From positions 560,115 to 595,080 of the forward strand of contig JAKMXF010000302.1 of the NCBI GenBank assembly GCA_024704765.1: a DNA stretch of 34,966 nt. Reading direction: 5' to 3'. How positions within the stretch are numbered: position 1 is the stretch's first letter; every line of letters begins with the position of its first letter. Positions 19,186 through 29,443 of this stretch are shown here, piece after piece. A program made the position numbers and the translations under genes. The DNA comes from Oopsacas minuta (taxonomy: Eukaryota > Porifera > Hexactinellida > Lyssacinosida > Leucopsacidae). Under the pieces are notes generated by a model. It had not been told where the DNA came from, ran no database searches, and worked only from the letters and a program-made list of their open reading frames with translations.

Positions 19186-19338
19186 TTTGACATTTTGCAC
19201 TAATATTTAGGACAGAGGAATATGTGGCAGGCTCGGGCGGAAAAAGCTGAAGAGGCCCAGTCCCACAACTGCCTCAAGGGCGTTCTATTTTCACTGGGCG
19301 TCCTTACGGTAGTTGTGGGCTGGGCCATAGCGAAATAA
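19027..19338 (+). CDS. 84-residue two-exon tail-anchored membrane protein
   Basis: Exon 1 (19027-19153) starts at an ATG after TTAGCA and reads MTTPRGLPPDYNSALSMM, then HRALHRENSELRLNLGW. A strong GTAAGT donor opens a 57-nt intron with a CTAAT branch-like site and a TTTAG acceptor at 19210. Exon 2 (19211-19338) reads QRNMWQARAEKAEEAQSHN and ends in a hydrophobic stretch (GVLFSLGVLTVVVGWAIA) plus one Lys and TAA. The protein is a short helical or coiled region with a single C-terminal membrane anchor facing the cytosol, by the usual rules for tail anchors. Exon 1 exists again, inverted, at 24604-24478 without exon 2. The MULE fragment on the opposite strand was duplicated with it. The family is not recognised. 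Correct splicing, phase and anchor make it a good gene candidate. Confidence 0.6.
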
Positions 19339-20536
19339 TTCGCTACGGAGGCATGGGCGGAGGCAACAGGGCAGAGAGACCTTACGAAAGAAATATCGTG
19401 AGTTCCGTTTATATATACACAATTATGAATATCCTCTATGAATCCTGAGATTTGTATAACTAGTGAATATTGTATTTGAACTAACATAGTGATGTAGAGA
19501 CTCTTATTAGCAAATACTAAAATTTGTAATAACATCTGAGAAAACACATTTTTGAAGAGTGATAAGACGTTAATGACGTCACATAAGTGAATTCTGCAAC
19601 ATTTTCAAATATTTGTTAGATATATGAATAAAACATATTTTTAGGTGTTTACACATTATACATATATTAGTTCATTTCCATATAGATAAGCCTCTATATG
19701 TACCCCTCTGGAACCAGAATTAGCTTCTAATTTTCATTTTCAATTTTATTCATTCTTTTATTCAAATTTCCTTGCATCCATCTATCCAATTTGTTAGAGG
19801 TTTAATTTCTAAATCTTCAACACATCTTATGAAAGTTTCCGAATTTATTAGTTATGTAATAACAGAGTCTCAAACCCTTAAGGTCCTACGTTATCCATAG
19901 GGGTCATTTCAGATAATTGAAAGCCCATTTTTTACTCCAATATACCCCAATTTATCTAATCTACAATACTAATCTAATTTTATCTGAATTTCATTGAATT
20001 CATTGTTATTCGTATTTTTTCCAGATTGCTGATGCATTGTGCTAATACTATTTGAGCGAACAACGCTTGATTTCAATACAATCCAACACTGATACGGTTC
20101 AAAACAGACAATTCATGCCTAGATGATCAAGTACTTCCTCCTCTCTTAAAACCGATGTAGCACACCTCCTCTTAAGTTCTCCCCCAATTTTGAAAGTACA
20201 GATTCACCACCACGAATCGCTCCTATTGGGAAGTCATGCGTGATCGAATCCCTCACAGCAATTCGTTACCACAGTCTCTTTTCTATTTTCTTATTCAGAC
20301 ATTCTTAGTTGCAGGTTTTATTTTATGCATTCTAGCTAGTAAGAACCTTGAGTTCAATTTTGTTCTTATATTTGTGTTCTTGGTGCAGCTCCTGTAGGGA
20401 GGTATTTGTGTTACCGTAGGACAGCTGGTCACTGCCACTCCTACGTATTATTTTACCGGGATACGCTGGGCTGCCGGGATATGACATATTAGTTATAGTA
20501 TTAGTCTGATCAAAATTTAAATATATCTTAGCCTCA
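19339..20536. other. no gene seen; probable 5' flank of the 606-residue gene
   Basis: About 1.2 kb without a supported frame. The minus-strand frame across 19200-19547 is the antisense of exon 2 of the small gene. The 20160-20480 part is less AT-rich and could contain untranslated exons or promoter sequence for the gene at 20537, but no clear TATA box or splice pair can be defended. Confidence 0.4.
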
Positions 20537-22357
20537 ATGATGATTCAAAATTTTTTGAATTACTATTCTCCGCTCAGTGAATGCAGAAGGTTACAAAAAA
20601 AGCAATTCAACGTGTTGTACCAAACTCTCAGGGATATGGGGAATGTATTTGATGAAGATCTGAAGAATCTTTCTAGGATTTTCTCTGATGCTGTCTTACC
20701 AGGCCAAATGAATTCAAAACTAGATTATCTACGTGTTTGCTCTACTTACCTCTCAGGTATTGAGCTAAGCTTCACAGAAGAATGGAGCGAATCGAATATG
20801 GACAATCCTTCTGTTCTTATAAATGGTCTCTGCTCCACTTGGCTGGCAGGGAGAAAACTCGTGACAGTCCAGCAAGAGCTACGCTCTATTATTATATTAT
20901 ATTGCCCTCGCGCTTATATGATGTCTATAAGGGAAATTGATGAGGTCTGGGACAAGTATTATACATCTTACGATCTAGAATTAGCAAATAGTTGTACTTC
21001 TACATCATCCTTGGTCCTTCCAAGCATTTCTAAAGATACTCTTGTCAACTGGAGTGATAGATGGATTGATGTCCTAATTGATAAACTTGATGAAGATGGG
21101 TTCTATTTGAATGAAGATACAGCATTTGACCCTCTTCTATTTATTGCTGTCAAACTACATTCTCTAGCTGGTAGACTCATGCTAAAGTGTAAAGATTTTG
21201 ATACCTGCTTTGCTCCACGCGTTACCCCAGCGTTAAATTCTATCCTTGTTAAATGTCCTGATATATTGTATAATTTCGATGCCATCAAAGAACTGGTCGC
21301 GAAAAAACCTATTTGTAACACCCTCCAGGATTGTTTACCCAGCTACGAACCTGATGAATTAGGCATAGATGTACTGAAAAAGAGAGGGAAAGAACTCCAG
21401 ACTCAACATGCTTCATTGTTTCTTTATCGAAAACTCAAAGATCAATACGATGAAATTTTCCTGATACCTTCTGAGGAAGATTTCAAAGAATCTATGTCTG
21501 ATGTCCAACAGGTCTGGGATTTGGCTATAACTGCCAAGCTATCTGATTATCTTGATCAGCTCAAATTCCTATCTATATGTGACAAGTTTCAATTCGAACT
21601 TAACAGGGCAAGAGATTTTCTCTCACAATATGAATTCAATCAATATCGAGAACACGAGATGATGATGAAACACAGAGAGGATATTCATAATTTCCTATTT
21701 TCAAGTCATTGGATTGACTCACGCCAGCAGGAACTGGGTGAACTATTCACCTACATGAGAAAGCGTATTAACACAATTAGCTTCCTGGATGAGGATGATA
21801 GCTTATATGGTGATGAGCTTTTACCTGATGAATTTGCTATCGAACTTCTCGTACTAATTGAATGTGATTTTGACAATTTGACAGCTCATCAAGAAACAGT
21901 TAGGGAATACTATGACCAAGGAATTGAACAGTGGGAGGAGTTTCTGCTGGGGGTGGAAGCCTTCAATATTATCCTCTCCAAGAAAAATTATCTTCTGACT
22001 GATGGTTTCAGGAAACTCCGAAGCGAATGCGCTGAGTTAGAAAATATCGCAGAAGCTCATGCGAGTTTACAACTATCAGGCGATGAGTTGTGTGACTTAT
22101 GTGATGAAGGATGTCAAGAGTTTATACAGAATAAACTCGAGCAAATAGCTGAACAGATTGAAGAGATGAGAATACAAGCAATTGAGGTACACCGTGAGTG
22201 GGACCCTCTCGTGATTGAAGATGTACTCGTAGATACTCAAGAGAGTATCGAACATGAACGTGAAGACTATATGAATGGTAAAACAGAAATATTAATGAAT
22301 TATTTGGCGTCTCTCTTACAACGAAACAGCTTCAATGACTTTATCTTAGTTAGCTGA
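20537..22357 (+). CDS. 606-residue mostly helical protein, unknown function
   Basis: An uninterrupted frame from ATG ATG (20537 and 20540) to TGA, the longest intact frame in the window. The protein is acidic and predicted helical almost throughout, with recurrent aromatic-Trp helices (NWSDRWIDVLIDKLDEDG, QQVWDLAITAKLSDYLDQ, HREWDPLVIEDVL) and a strongly charged C-terminal half (EQIAEQIEEMRIQAIE). No signal peptide, membrane segment, zinc site or catalytic motif is seen. The Trp-containing three-helix feel is reminiscent of spectrin-like repeats, but I cannot align it to a named family. The lack of introns contrasts with neighbouring genes and could mean a retrocopy or a single-exon gene. A 130-base internal piece (21029-21158) is repeated without change at 33592-33721. 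Coding status is near certain; function is unknown. Confidence 0.75.
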   Translation: MMIQNFLNYYSPLSECRRLQKKQFNVLYQTLRDMGNVFDEDLKNLSRIFSDAVLPGQMNSKLDYLRVCSTYLSGIELSFTEEWSESNMDNPSVLINGLCSTWLAGRKLVTVQQELRSIIILYCPRAYMMSIREIDEVWDKYYTSYDLELANSCTSTSSLVLPSISKDTLVNWSDRWIDVLIDKLDEDGFYLNEDTAFDPLLFIAVKLHSLAGRLMLKCKDFDTCFAPRVTPALNSILVKCPDILYNFDAIKELVAKKPICNTLQDCLPSYEPDELGIDVLKKRGKELQTQHASLFLYRKLKDQYDEIFLIPSEEDFKESMSDVQQVWDLAITAKLSDYLDQLKFLSICDKFQFELNRARDFLSQYEFNQYREHEMMMKHREDIHNFLFSSHWIDSRQQELGELFTYMRKRINTISFLDEDDSLYGDELLPDEFAIELLVLIECDFDNLTAHQETVREYYDQGIEQWEEFLLGVEAFNIILSKKNYLLTDGFRKLRSECAELENIAEAHASLQLSGDELCDLCDEGCQEFIQNKLEQIAEQIEEMRIQAIEVHREWDPLVIEDVLVDTQESIEHEREDYMNGKTEILMNYLASLLQRNSFNDFILVS

Positions 22358-22366
22358 TGTATTATT

Positions 22367-22440
22367 ATTTCCCCTTTAGTTTAGAGTTAACTTGCTAGTT
22401 AGTATTTCCCCTTTAGTTTAGAGTTTACTTGCTAGTTAGT
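22367..22440. repeat. 37-bp tandem duplication after the 606-residue gene
   Basis: ATTTCCCCTTTAGTTTAGAG and the 17 following bases occur twice head to tail (22367-22403, 22404-22440) with one difference (GTTAAC against GTTTAC). It begins ten bases after the stop codon, in the presumed 3' untranslated region. Confidence 0.9.
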
Positions 22441-22527
22441 ATTAATCACTTATTTTCTTCCTCTCTCTATATTACTAGAGTATTGCTATTACTATCTAAT
22501 ATTTTTATAGCATCTATTCCCATAATT

Positions 22528-22800
22528 ATGTTCTTTATATCTTATAATGCTAGACTGCAAGAATTCAATACTCTTACAACTAGAGGTAGTCAATATCATA
22601 TATTTAATAGACGTAATTTGGCTAGTAGACGAATATTGAAAATTTGTTATTACGACACTATTAACTCAATTGGTGCTGTCGATAGCGTAGAAAAAGACTT
22701 AGTCATTCATTTATACATAGAATTTTCACACTTTCTGACTTCAATATTTATTGTGTCGGCCACAGTTGACCACTTAAGCGTCACGCAACAACTTGTATAA
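22528..22800 (+). CDS. possible N-terminal exon of the HRI-like kinase
   Basis: An open stretch follows a TTTTTATAG acceptor at 22510 and includes an ATG at 22528. It reads MFFISYNARLQEFN, then NLASRRILKICYYD, then SIGAVDS, ending at TAA. The SRRILKIC...SIGAVDS part has the pattern of the N-terminal heme-responsive region of HRI (a hydrophobic helix followed by a -GLLSS- turn), and it sits just upstream of an HRI kinase domain on the same strand. That resemblance is weak and made by eye. Alternatively it is a spurious frame or a small membrane protein, since its start is hydrophobic. No clear donor connects it to 23055. Confidence 0.25.
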   Translation: MFFISYNARLQEFNTLTTRGSQYHIFNRRNLASRRILKICYYDTINSIGAVDSVEKDLVIHLYIEFSHFLTSIFIVSATVDHLSVTQQLV

Positions 22801-23054
22801 ACAGTGGCTTAGTTATGTGAGTAATCATGTTAATGAACTGACATTATACTACTAATTCCTCGACAATTCATTCACTGATTATAGTCTTGGAGGAATTTCC
22901 AAATTGTTTAGTATCTACTTGATTATTAATTCCTATTTATCATAGATGACATTGTATAACTCTTGTTTTGAATTAGAACAATCCAATGTTTAGGACATCT
23001 AATATAATTGGTGAAACAAGAAACGTTAGGCATACTTCAAGACTCGAATTATAG

Positions 23055-24505
23055 TTTGGAACACAAATTTCTGTGGGTAAAGGAGGTCATGGTGTGGTCG
23101 TGAGAGCTATAAATAATCTGGATAATAGTGAGTATGCGAATAAAAAGATTGAATTGAGGGGGAATCTACAAGAATTTCTGAGAGAAGTGCAGTTGTTAGC
23201 CAAGTTGAGTCATGAAAATGTGATTAGATACTATTGTGTCTGGTTAGATTACGAAATTGATAAAAAAGAGGATGCTGGAAATGGTACTAGCGAAATCGAA
23301 TGCACTGCTTGTGAGACCGAATCTGCCTCTTCAGTATCTAAAATGTCTAATCTAGGACATGAAGATGATTCCAACGACACAGGACTAACTAGATGCCTAA
23401 GTAGGAACTCCAGTATATACTATGACGATTCTATCAAGGATCATGGTGAAGTACCATGTAATTCTGGACAAAAAGATGAGAACTCTGGTGAAACTGATTT
23501 GTTACGTTTCGCCGATAGCAACATGACGTATTCTAATGACTCAAATGGGTCCAGAGAACTCCAGTTAGCTAAGCGTCAAAAATTTGATTCTACCTCTGAT
23601 GTTGATGTCATTTTTCTACCCAAAGCATTGCCAGGATTTAGAAAAGAAATTTCACCTGTTCGGCAACACGCACCCACCCGTCAACAACCTGAAATTCGTA
23701 CTCTAGTACAAGATTCATACCCCCAACCACTAATTCCTGCTCCTCCTCTCCAGCCTGTATTACACCCTATGATGTGTATACAGCTTGAACTCTGTGAAAC
23801 AAATTTACAAGAATGGCTTAGAGAACGAAATGAAGTCTCGACAGAAATAAGTAAACTAACTGACAATGATATCTCAATTGTAGACGATTACGTCATCCAG
23901 TTTTATAAAGGTCTAAAGTATCTACACTCACAGAATTGTGTACATAGAGATATCAAACCGAGCAATATATTATTAACGGGTAATCGAAAATTATTAAAAA
24001 TTTGTGATTTCGGAATTTCAAAGGAAATTGTCAATGATAGTGAAAGTTTTGTGAGATCTTCTAGGCTATCAAATAGTAGTTCTGTGCATACAACCAAGCT
24101 CGGCTCACGACTGTATGCCTCTCCAGAACAGCTGATCTCTAGTCACTACTCTTTTAAGACTGATATTTTCAGTTCTTCCCTCGCTTTCCTGTAGTACTAT
24201 TTTACCCCTTCACAACAGACATTGAAAAGTGTAATATCCTCAGTGGTGTTAGAGAGAGCAAGATTCCAACAGAATTTCTAGAAACCTTTCCATTTCAATC
24301 CTCTCTCATTTTAGAAATGGTGAATTTGACTTGGCATGATCGGCCGGATGCAGCCATGGTATTGAATAGATTATTAAAAAAGAGTAAATATGCAGCTAAA
24401 GAAGTTTTACTACTGAAAAAACAAATTGGTGAATTGGAAGCGAAGATAGAATCCATCAAAATAATGCTTAGACTTACTGGTCATCCATTGGAGATTGAGT
24501 CGTAA
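23055..24505 (+). pseudogene. EIF2AK1: HRI-type eIF2alpha kinase, frameshifted and 3'-replaced
   Basis: An ATTATAG acceptor at 23054 opens FGTQISVGKGGHGVVVRA (glycine loop). KKI (catalytic Lys), FLREVQLLAKLSHENVIRYY and a ~190-residue acidic/Ser-rich kinase insert follow. Then come CIQLELCETNLQEWL, VHRDIKPSNILL, ICDFGIS and LGSRLYASPEQL. These are the marks of eIF2alpha kinases, which shut down translation under stress. After KTDIFSSSLAFL a one-base deletion near 24182 gives TAG. One frame over, the domain resumes (YPFTTDIEKCNIL, NLTWHDRPDAAMVLNRLL) and ends in the HRI C-terminal coiled coil (KEVLLLKKQIGELEAKI). From 24446 the sequence is an inverted transposon-linked segment. All catalytic residues are present, so the frameshift may be recent or an assembly error. 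HRI is preferred over PERK or GCN2 because of the C-terminal coiled coil and short layout. Confidence 0.78.
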
Positions 24506-24856
24506 TTCAGAGTTTTCTCTTTGTAGGGCCCTATGGTCCGCATTAACTCTTAGCATCGATAATGCTGAATGATAATCTGGTTGGGGTCTAGGAGGTGTCG
24601 TCATTGCTAATTATACAAATAATAGTATAGTTTATCGGATGTGGACTACAGGTACCTTCCAAATTTTCAGTGTAAACCAAGATTACAGACTAAGGGGGTT
24701 GACATGACAATAGTGAAGAGAACTAATGAGCACCTACATGCCAGATAAGCAATTGGGTAACTGCTTGGAAATAAAGATTGGCCTTAAGAGAAAGGAAATT
24801 CCTCAGGGGGAATTCCCAGGACTACTAACGCAGTAGAGGCTTGGCATCGCTCATAC
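24446..24856. repeat. inverted copy of 18781-19185, ending at an N
   Basis: On the minus strand it carries exon 1 of the tail-anchored gene (24604-24478: MTTPPRPQPDYHSALSML, donor GTAAGT retained). On the plus strand it carries the MULE fragment (MSTYMPDKQLGNCLEIK ... VEAWHRSY) with a few inserted bases near 24808. Exon 2 is absent. The left edge fuses into the 3' end of the HRI-like kinase; the right edge is the undetermined base at 24857. Confidence 0.88.
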
Positions 24857-24857
24857 N
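24857..24857. other. undetermined base, probable contig join
   Basis: A single N separates the inverted segment from unrelated hAT transposase sequence that starts in mid-frame. Similar single Ns occur at 4596 and 33722. Confidence 0.8.
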
Positions 24858-25395
24858 TCTTTCGCACTCTTTTACAATCTTGAATACGAATCACTGCGTA
24901 TGGAATCAATATTAGCAAAGCGTACCCTAGGAAATGCAGAGATGAAAAGTATTGATGATTTATTCCTTAAACTCTTACCATTAAGGGATGCATTCCCGAC
25001 TTTGTTGAATGCTATCCAGATTTCCCTGACTATTTCCATAAGCACAGCGCAATGTGAGAGATCATTTTCAGCACTCAAAAGGATAAAGACTTATCTAAGG
25101 TCGACAATGAGTGAACAGCGGCTCACTGATCTTGCCATTATTGCAATTGAAAAAGAGCTGACGAGTCAGTATCTCTAGATGTTGTCGTTTCTAAATTCGG
25201 TGAATTACATAAAAATAGGAGAATAATTTTAGCATAAATAGATGCATGTGTTTCATTGTATTAAACAGTCACATAGATAATTGATTATCTGTTGGCAATT
25301 AGCAGTTACTGATATAATAATTCTAAGGCCTAATAAAAAGCAATTAATTTTGAGTATAGTGCCCGGGCAATCATGTTGGGCTGGCTACGCCACTG
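24858..25395 (+). mobile_element. hAT element 3' end with transposase C-terminus
   Basis: From 24858 the frame is open through NLEYESLRMESILAKRTLG, LRDAFPTLLNAIQISLTIS and TAQCERSFSALKRIKTYLRS to a stop at 25178. This is the dimerisation domain at the C-terminus of ZMYM1-like hAT transposases (hAT C-terminal, CERSFSALxRIKTxLRS motif). The element continues non-coding to an inverted end, GGCTGGCTACGCCACTG at 25395, which matches the CAGTGGCGTAGCCAG termini common in hAT elements. The N-terminal part of the enzyme is missing here because the sequence begins at an N. The same 3' end is present inverted at 33256-33594 with no difference seen. Confidence 0.85.
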
Positions 25396-25402
25396 TATGT
25401 GA

Positions 25403-27268
25403 TTATTTGTTATTATTTCTAATTAGGCAGAGAATATCTAAACTCTTGTCGCTGAGTGAACTTCTAAATTTGTTGCAAAGGTATGCACATGATGAGAAAA
25501 TCCTTTCCGCTCCTACAGAAGTAGGCTGTATTGTAAGCAGCATACGATAAACCTTCTCTTGTAAGACACCCTTTTCTCCTGTTTGTTCAGCAATGTTTAA
25601 TTCATGCTTCAGAGAAGATGATAGAGATTCATCAGATGGTTGTTGTTTTTTGGGATACTTGAAGCGAAGCATCGATTGCTAATTGTAATTTCATTGCCAC
25701 GGGAAGAGTGTTTGCCTCCTGACTTGCTGAATTTGTAATAGGTATCATATCATCTACCTCATTTACGTCTGTAACTTCATGTGTAGCTACTCTAGATAGT
25801 AGTCAGTAACAGAATGTCCTTACAATTCCTTTTTTTTCAAGCTTGGCCATCGAGTTGTGTAGATATGCCATTATTACCGAAGCCTCTATGTAACGTTCTT
25901 GAACACTCCTCTGATTAATAGCATCAATGATTCTAATATTGTATTCTGTAGCAGGATAGGTTTGAATTTCTTCAAATAAAAATTTATCGTTGCCTCAGCA
26001 ATAATGAGATTTGCCTCTCGTCTGCACAATGCCTCCACTGCTAACTTAATCGGGTCCAAAGCTTGTGCGATATTATTAATTTGTTGAAACTCCTCGTCCT
26101 TGAACTTAATGTCAATATCTAGGTCAAGTAAAGCCTTGTGAATTGATATCCTTAACTTAACGATTCTCTCTAGCATGTTCAATAGAGTGCTCCAACGAGT
26201 TCTACAATCAAGTATCAGCTGCAATCCATTAGGGTGTTTCTCTTTTACATAAGTCTGTAAAATTTCATTCTTGAGTGGAGACCTCTTGAAGAGTTTTACA
26301 ACTCGACGAACTTTATTAACTACATCACTGATGCTAGCATTTACAAGCAAGGGATTGTCTTGGTCTATTATAGCTAATCCATCTGTATCTTCCAATTCAG
26401 ACAATATTTAATCTTCTGCATCAGATTCATCAGTGTCAATTGAATAATTAGAATTTATCTCAGATGGTGTGATTTGTTTCTGATTAAATATATCATGGAT
26501 TACTAACTGAAGGACATGGGCATAACACAATTGATGAATTGTTGGTAATAATCGTCTAACTTTCTTCATCATTGAACAGCCATCAGTGGTAATAGCAATA
26601 ATATCTGACTGTAAATCTAGCTCAAAATCTTTCAGTTTCGATGATATTGTCTCAATACATTTCTCTGCAGAAAAACTTCCATGGATTCTAACCAATCCCA
26701 AATTCCAGAATATCCAACTCCGTGAACATTAAGATTCAAATACCTCCTATTTCGCATCGATGTCCATTCATCTAGGGTAATGCTGAACTTTCACCATTTG
26801 ATTTTTTCAGGATCAAATCATGTTTAATTCTTTCAGTTACATGTAGTCCATATTTCATAACTTCCTCTCTAATAGAAGTTACAGATTTTGGTAATGTATG
26901 ACCCAGAGCAGTTAGAGATTTTCTAAGGTCCTGTGATGTAATAAATATACTGAAAGGGAGTCCATCGCATGCCGTCATCCTTGCAAGTATTGCCGATAGA
27001 GTTGCATCATTGACAAATTTGTCGATAGCCTGAATTTTAGAACGTTTGGTTTGAGTGTCGTTCTCAGTTTGGGTATTTTTACGCTTTATAAGTATATCGA
27101 TTTGATGCGCTGATTTGAGATGCACGTGCAATCCTTTTGTAGCACCACCGTCACATTTCAATGTTTGTTACAAGCTTTACATTGAGCCAACTTACCACAT
27201 ACAGATTTCAGGAAATGTTTCCATATTTCTGAACCTGCAAAATTTTGAAATTTAGTACTTTCAGCCAT
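25403..27268 (-). pseudogene. BED-finger hAT transposase, broken by frameshifts
   Basis: Pieces in order from the 5' end: a BED zinc finger (27268 on: SEIWKHFLKSVCGKLAQCKA, then in the next frame KCDGGATKGLHVHLKSAH), a helical linker (27100-26780: FVNDATLSAILARMTACDGL), the RNase-H-like core with ITTDGCSMM and CYAHVLQLVIHD (26701-26408), the helical insertion (26404-25886, with DCRTRWSTLLNMLERI) and the C-terminal dimerisation domain (25672-25403: TSVGAERIFSSCAYLCNKFR). At least three frame changes or stops separate them, so it is inactive. It is a different hAT lineage from the ZMYM1-like copy beside it, whose terminal repeat ends only eight bases beyond this gene's stop. Animal ZBED genes descend from such transposases, but the damage argues against domestication here. 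Confidence 0.85.
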
Positions 27269-27341
27269 AAACACATAGAATGTAGAATTTGTAGAAAATT
27301 TCTTAGTTATAGAATTGTATAATACTATTAGGCATGAATGG

Positions 27342-28925
27342 CGGAAAGATGGTCGCGGGGAAAATTGGTCGCGGAAAAATGGTCGCAAGGAAAATTGGTC
27401 GCGGGGAATGTAATTTAATTAGCACTGTAATGTATTGTATTGATTGTAGACTGTAATTCTATTGGTCAATACATTCTATTATATATTTATATACTGATTT
27501 ATCATATAATTAATCATATTTTACACCTTTTGGTGAACTTTTCAAAAAATATCTAACAATATTAGTAAAATTCAATTTTATCTTTCTTTGCTTAGTGGAT
27601 ATTTAGTTGAACAACATTGTTTCAATAATCCACTAAAATTAATTTGGGAATATTTATGTCGGCACAGACCGTGATTTGAGATTTGTTTTTTGTGTTGAGT
27701 ACAAACACAATAGAGAGTAGAATAATGCATGAAGTAAACGATGAAGAAAAAACAATGTTGAACATAATATGCCTTAAAATTCGAAATTATAAGCAATTCC
27801 CTTCAGAAATGACAGGGTTTCCCGAGATTCATAATCGGCGAGAAGGGATAATATGTGATTAGTACGTGCAATAGTAGATTTAGAACTTTTCTTTACTTCT
27901 CCACATTCCCATTTCGCAAAAACTGCTTCTTGCATAGACTGTTCCCTTTGAAGAAACATAGAGAGTTTGCAAAAACTTGGATGCGAGCCAACTATCATTG
28001 ATTTGAAGGCATTGTGCCAACCCTCAATGCTATTATTTGTCCTTGCAAGACGACTGTTAATTCTTGTGTGAAGATTCCAAATTCTAATTGGGAATATTGG
28101 CGTTCTTCTAGTCATATCGGGCAATACTTTTCCTATATATGTTTTTTCAAAATACTTAGCTATTTCTATAGCCTCTTCAGGAAATTGTTGCATTAAAATA
28201 ATGAAACAATCGATAACGTCGATTTCTGGAACAAACGCCAAACTAGCAAGCATCCTAATTCTAATAGCGAAATCATTATCCTCGTGATATCGTACAACCA
28301 ATCCTTGTTCTTGAACGTGTCTGAATATATTTTGGGAGAGGTGAAAAAAGCATCCGTGATAACAGAAATAAAATTCTCCTCAAGTGCATTAAGTGCGCCC
28401 TTTTCAAAATCGATCATAATCGTACAAGGGTTTAAAGATGGCTCTATTTCTAATAATTTCTTAAACAGTCTGTCATAAATTTCTTCGGTTTTATTTGAAA
28501 GCAGCGCATAAATGCAAGGGAAAAATTACTCCATCTTTTTCTGCATGGATAGTATATAGTTGTGTAAACATAGCTGGAACGACACTAAATGTTCCGTCGC
28601 ATTTTTGTTGCTCTTGATCCGTTCAATAATCAATTCAGACGCCATAAGTGGAATCGAAGTAAGGTAAAGTTAATATGAAAATGTGAATTCTAACTACAAA
28701 AACCCGTTATGTTTTCCTTTAATAACCAAATGGTATGGTGTCTAAACTAAATATGTGGTCGTTGAGACAATAACGAAGTTAAACAAAAGTGACATAATAA
28801 TAACAACGAGACGAATATAAGACCAATTTATCTTTAACACTATAATTTCTGCGACCAATTTTCCTTGCGACGAAATTTCCGCGACCATTTTTCCGCGACC
28901 AATTTTCCCCGCGACCATCTTTCCG
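27342..28925. mobile_element. MULE transposon with subrepeat-built terminal repeats
   Basis: The left end (27342-27405) and inverted right end (28851-28925) are built from a ~15-bp unit, GGAAAAATTGGTCGCG, repeated four or five times with variants (GGTCGCGGGGAAAATTGG, GGTCGCAAGG). The right end has one extra unit (GGAAATTTCGTCGC). Between them lies a MULE transposase on the minus strand. Flanking 8-11 bp duplications could not be recognised. Internally iterated terminal repeats are an unusual arrangement. Confidence 0.85.
27774..28620 (-). pseudogene. MULE transposase, two homopolymer frameshifts
   Basis: Read from the 5' side, CDGTFSVVPAMFTQLYTIHA (first catalytic Asp in DGTF) is followed by a frame change near 28522. 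IYALLSNKTEEIYDRLF, then TIMIDFEKGALNALEENF (second Asp) follow, then a change in an A-run near 28350. FHLSQNIFRHVQEQGLVVRY, LASLAFVPEIDVIDCF, RTNNSIEGWHNAFKSMI and FLQREQSMQEAVF complete it to a stop at 27774. This is the MULE transposase core of the Mutator-like superfamily in its normal order. The N-terminal DNA-binding part is absent. Both frame changes lie in A/T runs, so sequencing error or replication slippage are both possible. It lies inside matching terminal repeats. Confidence 0.85.
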
Positions 28926-29443
28926 TCAACGATTGGGCATAATATATATGGAATCTTCAAGTCATTGTTTGCTAAATTATAAATTTGTGACGACTACGAA
29001 CACAAAGATTATTATTGATTCATTGAACACTGAATCCAAAATATGTTGATAAAAGGTTATCACTAATCTATATTGTTTGTCTAGACTCTAGGAAACCTTC
29101 TTTGAAATCATACAAGCAAACCTGTCCCATTCTTTGACTAAAAATATATGCTATTGCAATTAAGTTCGGAATCCCGGGATTGAAAATCGGGATCGGGATT
29201 AAGAAAAAAATCCCGGAGGTAAAATTGACCGGGATCCCGGGATTGTAAGCCCTACATATAATATCTTTATCTTTGCCAAAACAAGGGAAAACGACCGCAT
29301 AGTTTACAAGAATAGCTAAGCTCGTTATATTTACTTATCGATTTAGAAGTATCAACAGAGTGGATTTCTTATCCGTGCATTTTCTGACACTCCAGAAGGA
29401 TTACGAAAAATGGCATTGAATACATCTAAACATCTACTTAGAC
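28926..29443. other. no gene; fragment of a hAT-like terminus at about 29168-29257
   Basis: 29170-29257 contains repeated, partly inverted GGGATCCCGGGATT / AATCCCGGGATT words (AATCCCGGGATTG, then CGGGATCCCGGGATTG), the pattern of a known class of hAT-like ends, without an accompanying gene. The rest is AT-rich with no supported frame. Confidence 0.45.

Noticed and set aside
24166-24190. A 23-nt GT-AG intron in the HRI-like kinase (GTTCTTCCCTCGCTTTCCTG and TAG)
   Set aside because: It is too short for splicing and would delete conserved helix F; a one-base deletion restores exact family length.
27342-28925. Target-site duplication for the MULE
   Set aside because: GAATGG and GATTGG beside the ends are similar but not identical and not at equal spacing, so no duplication is claimed.
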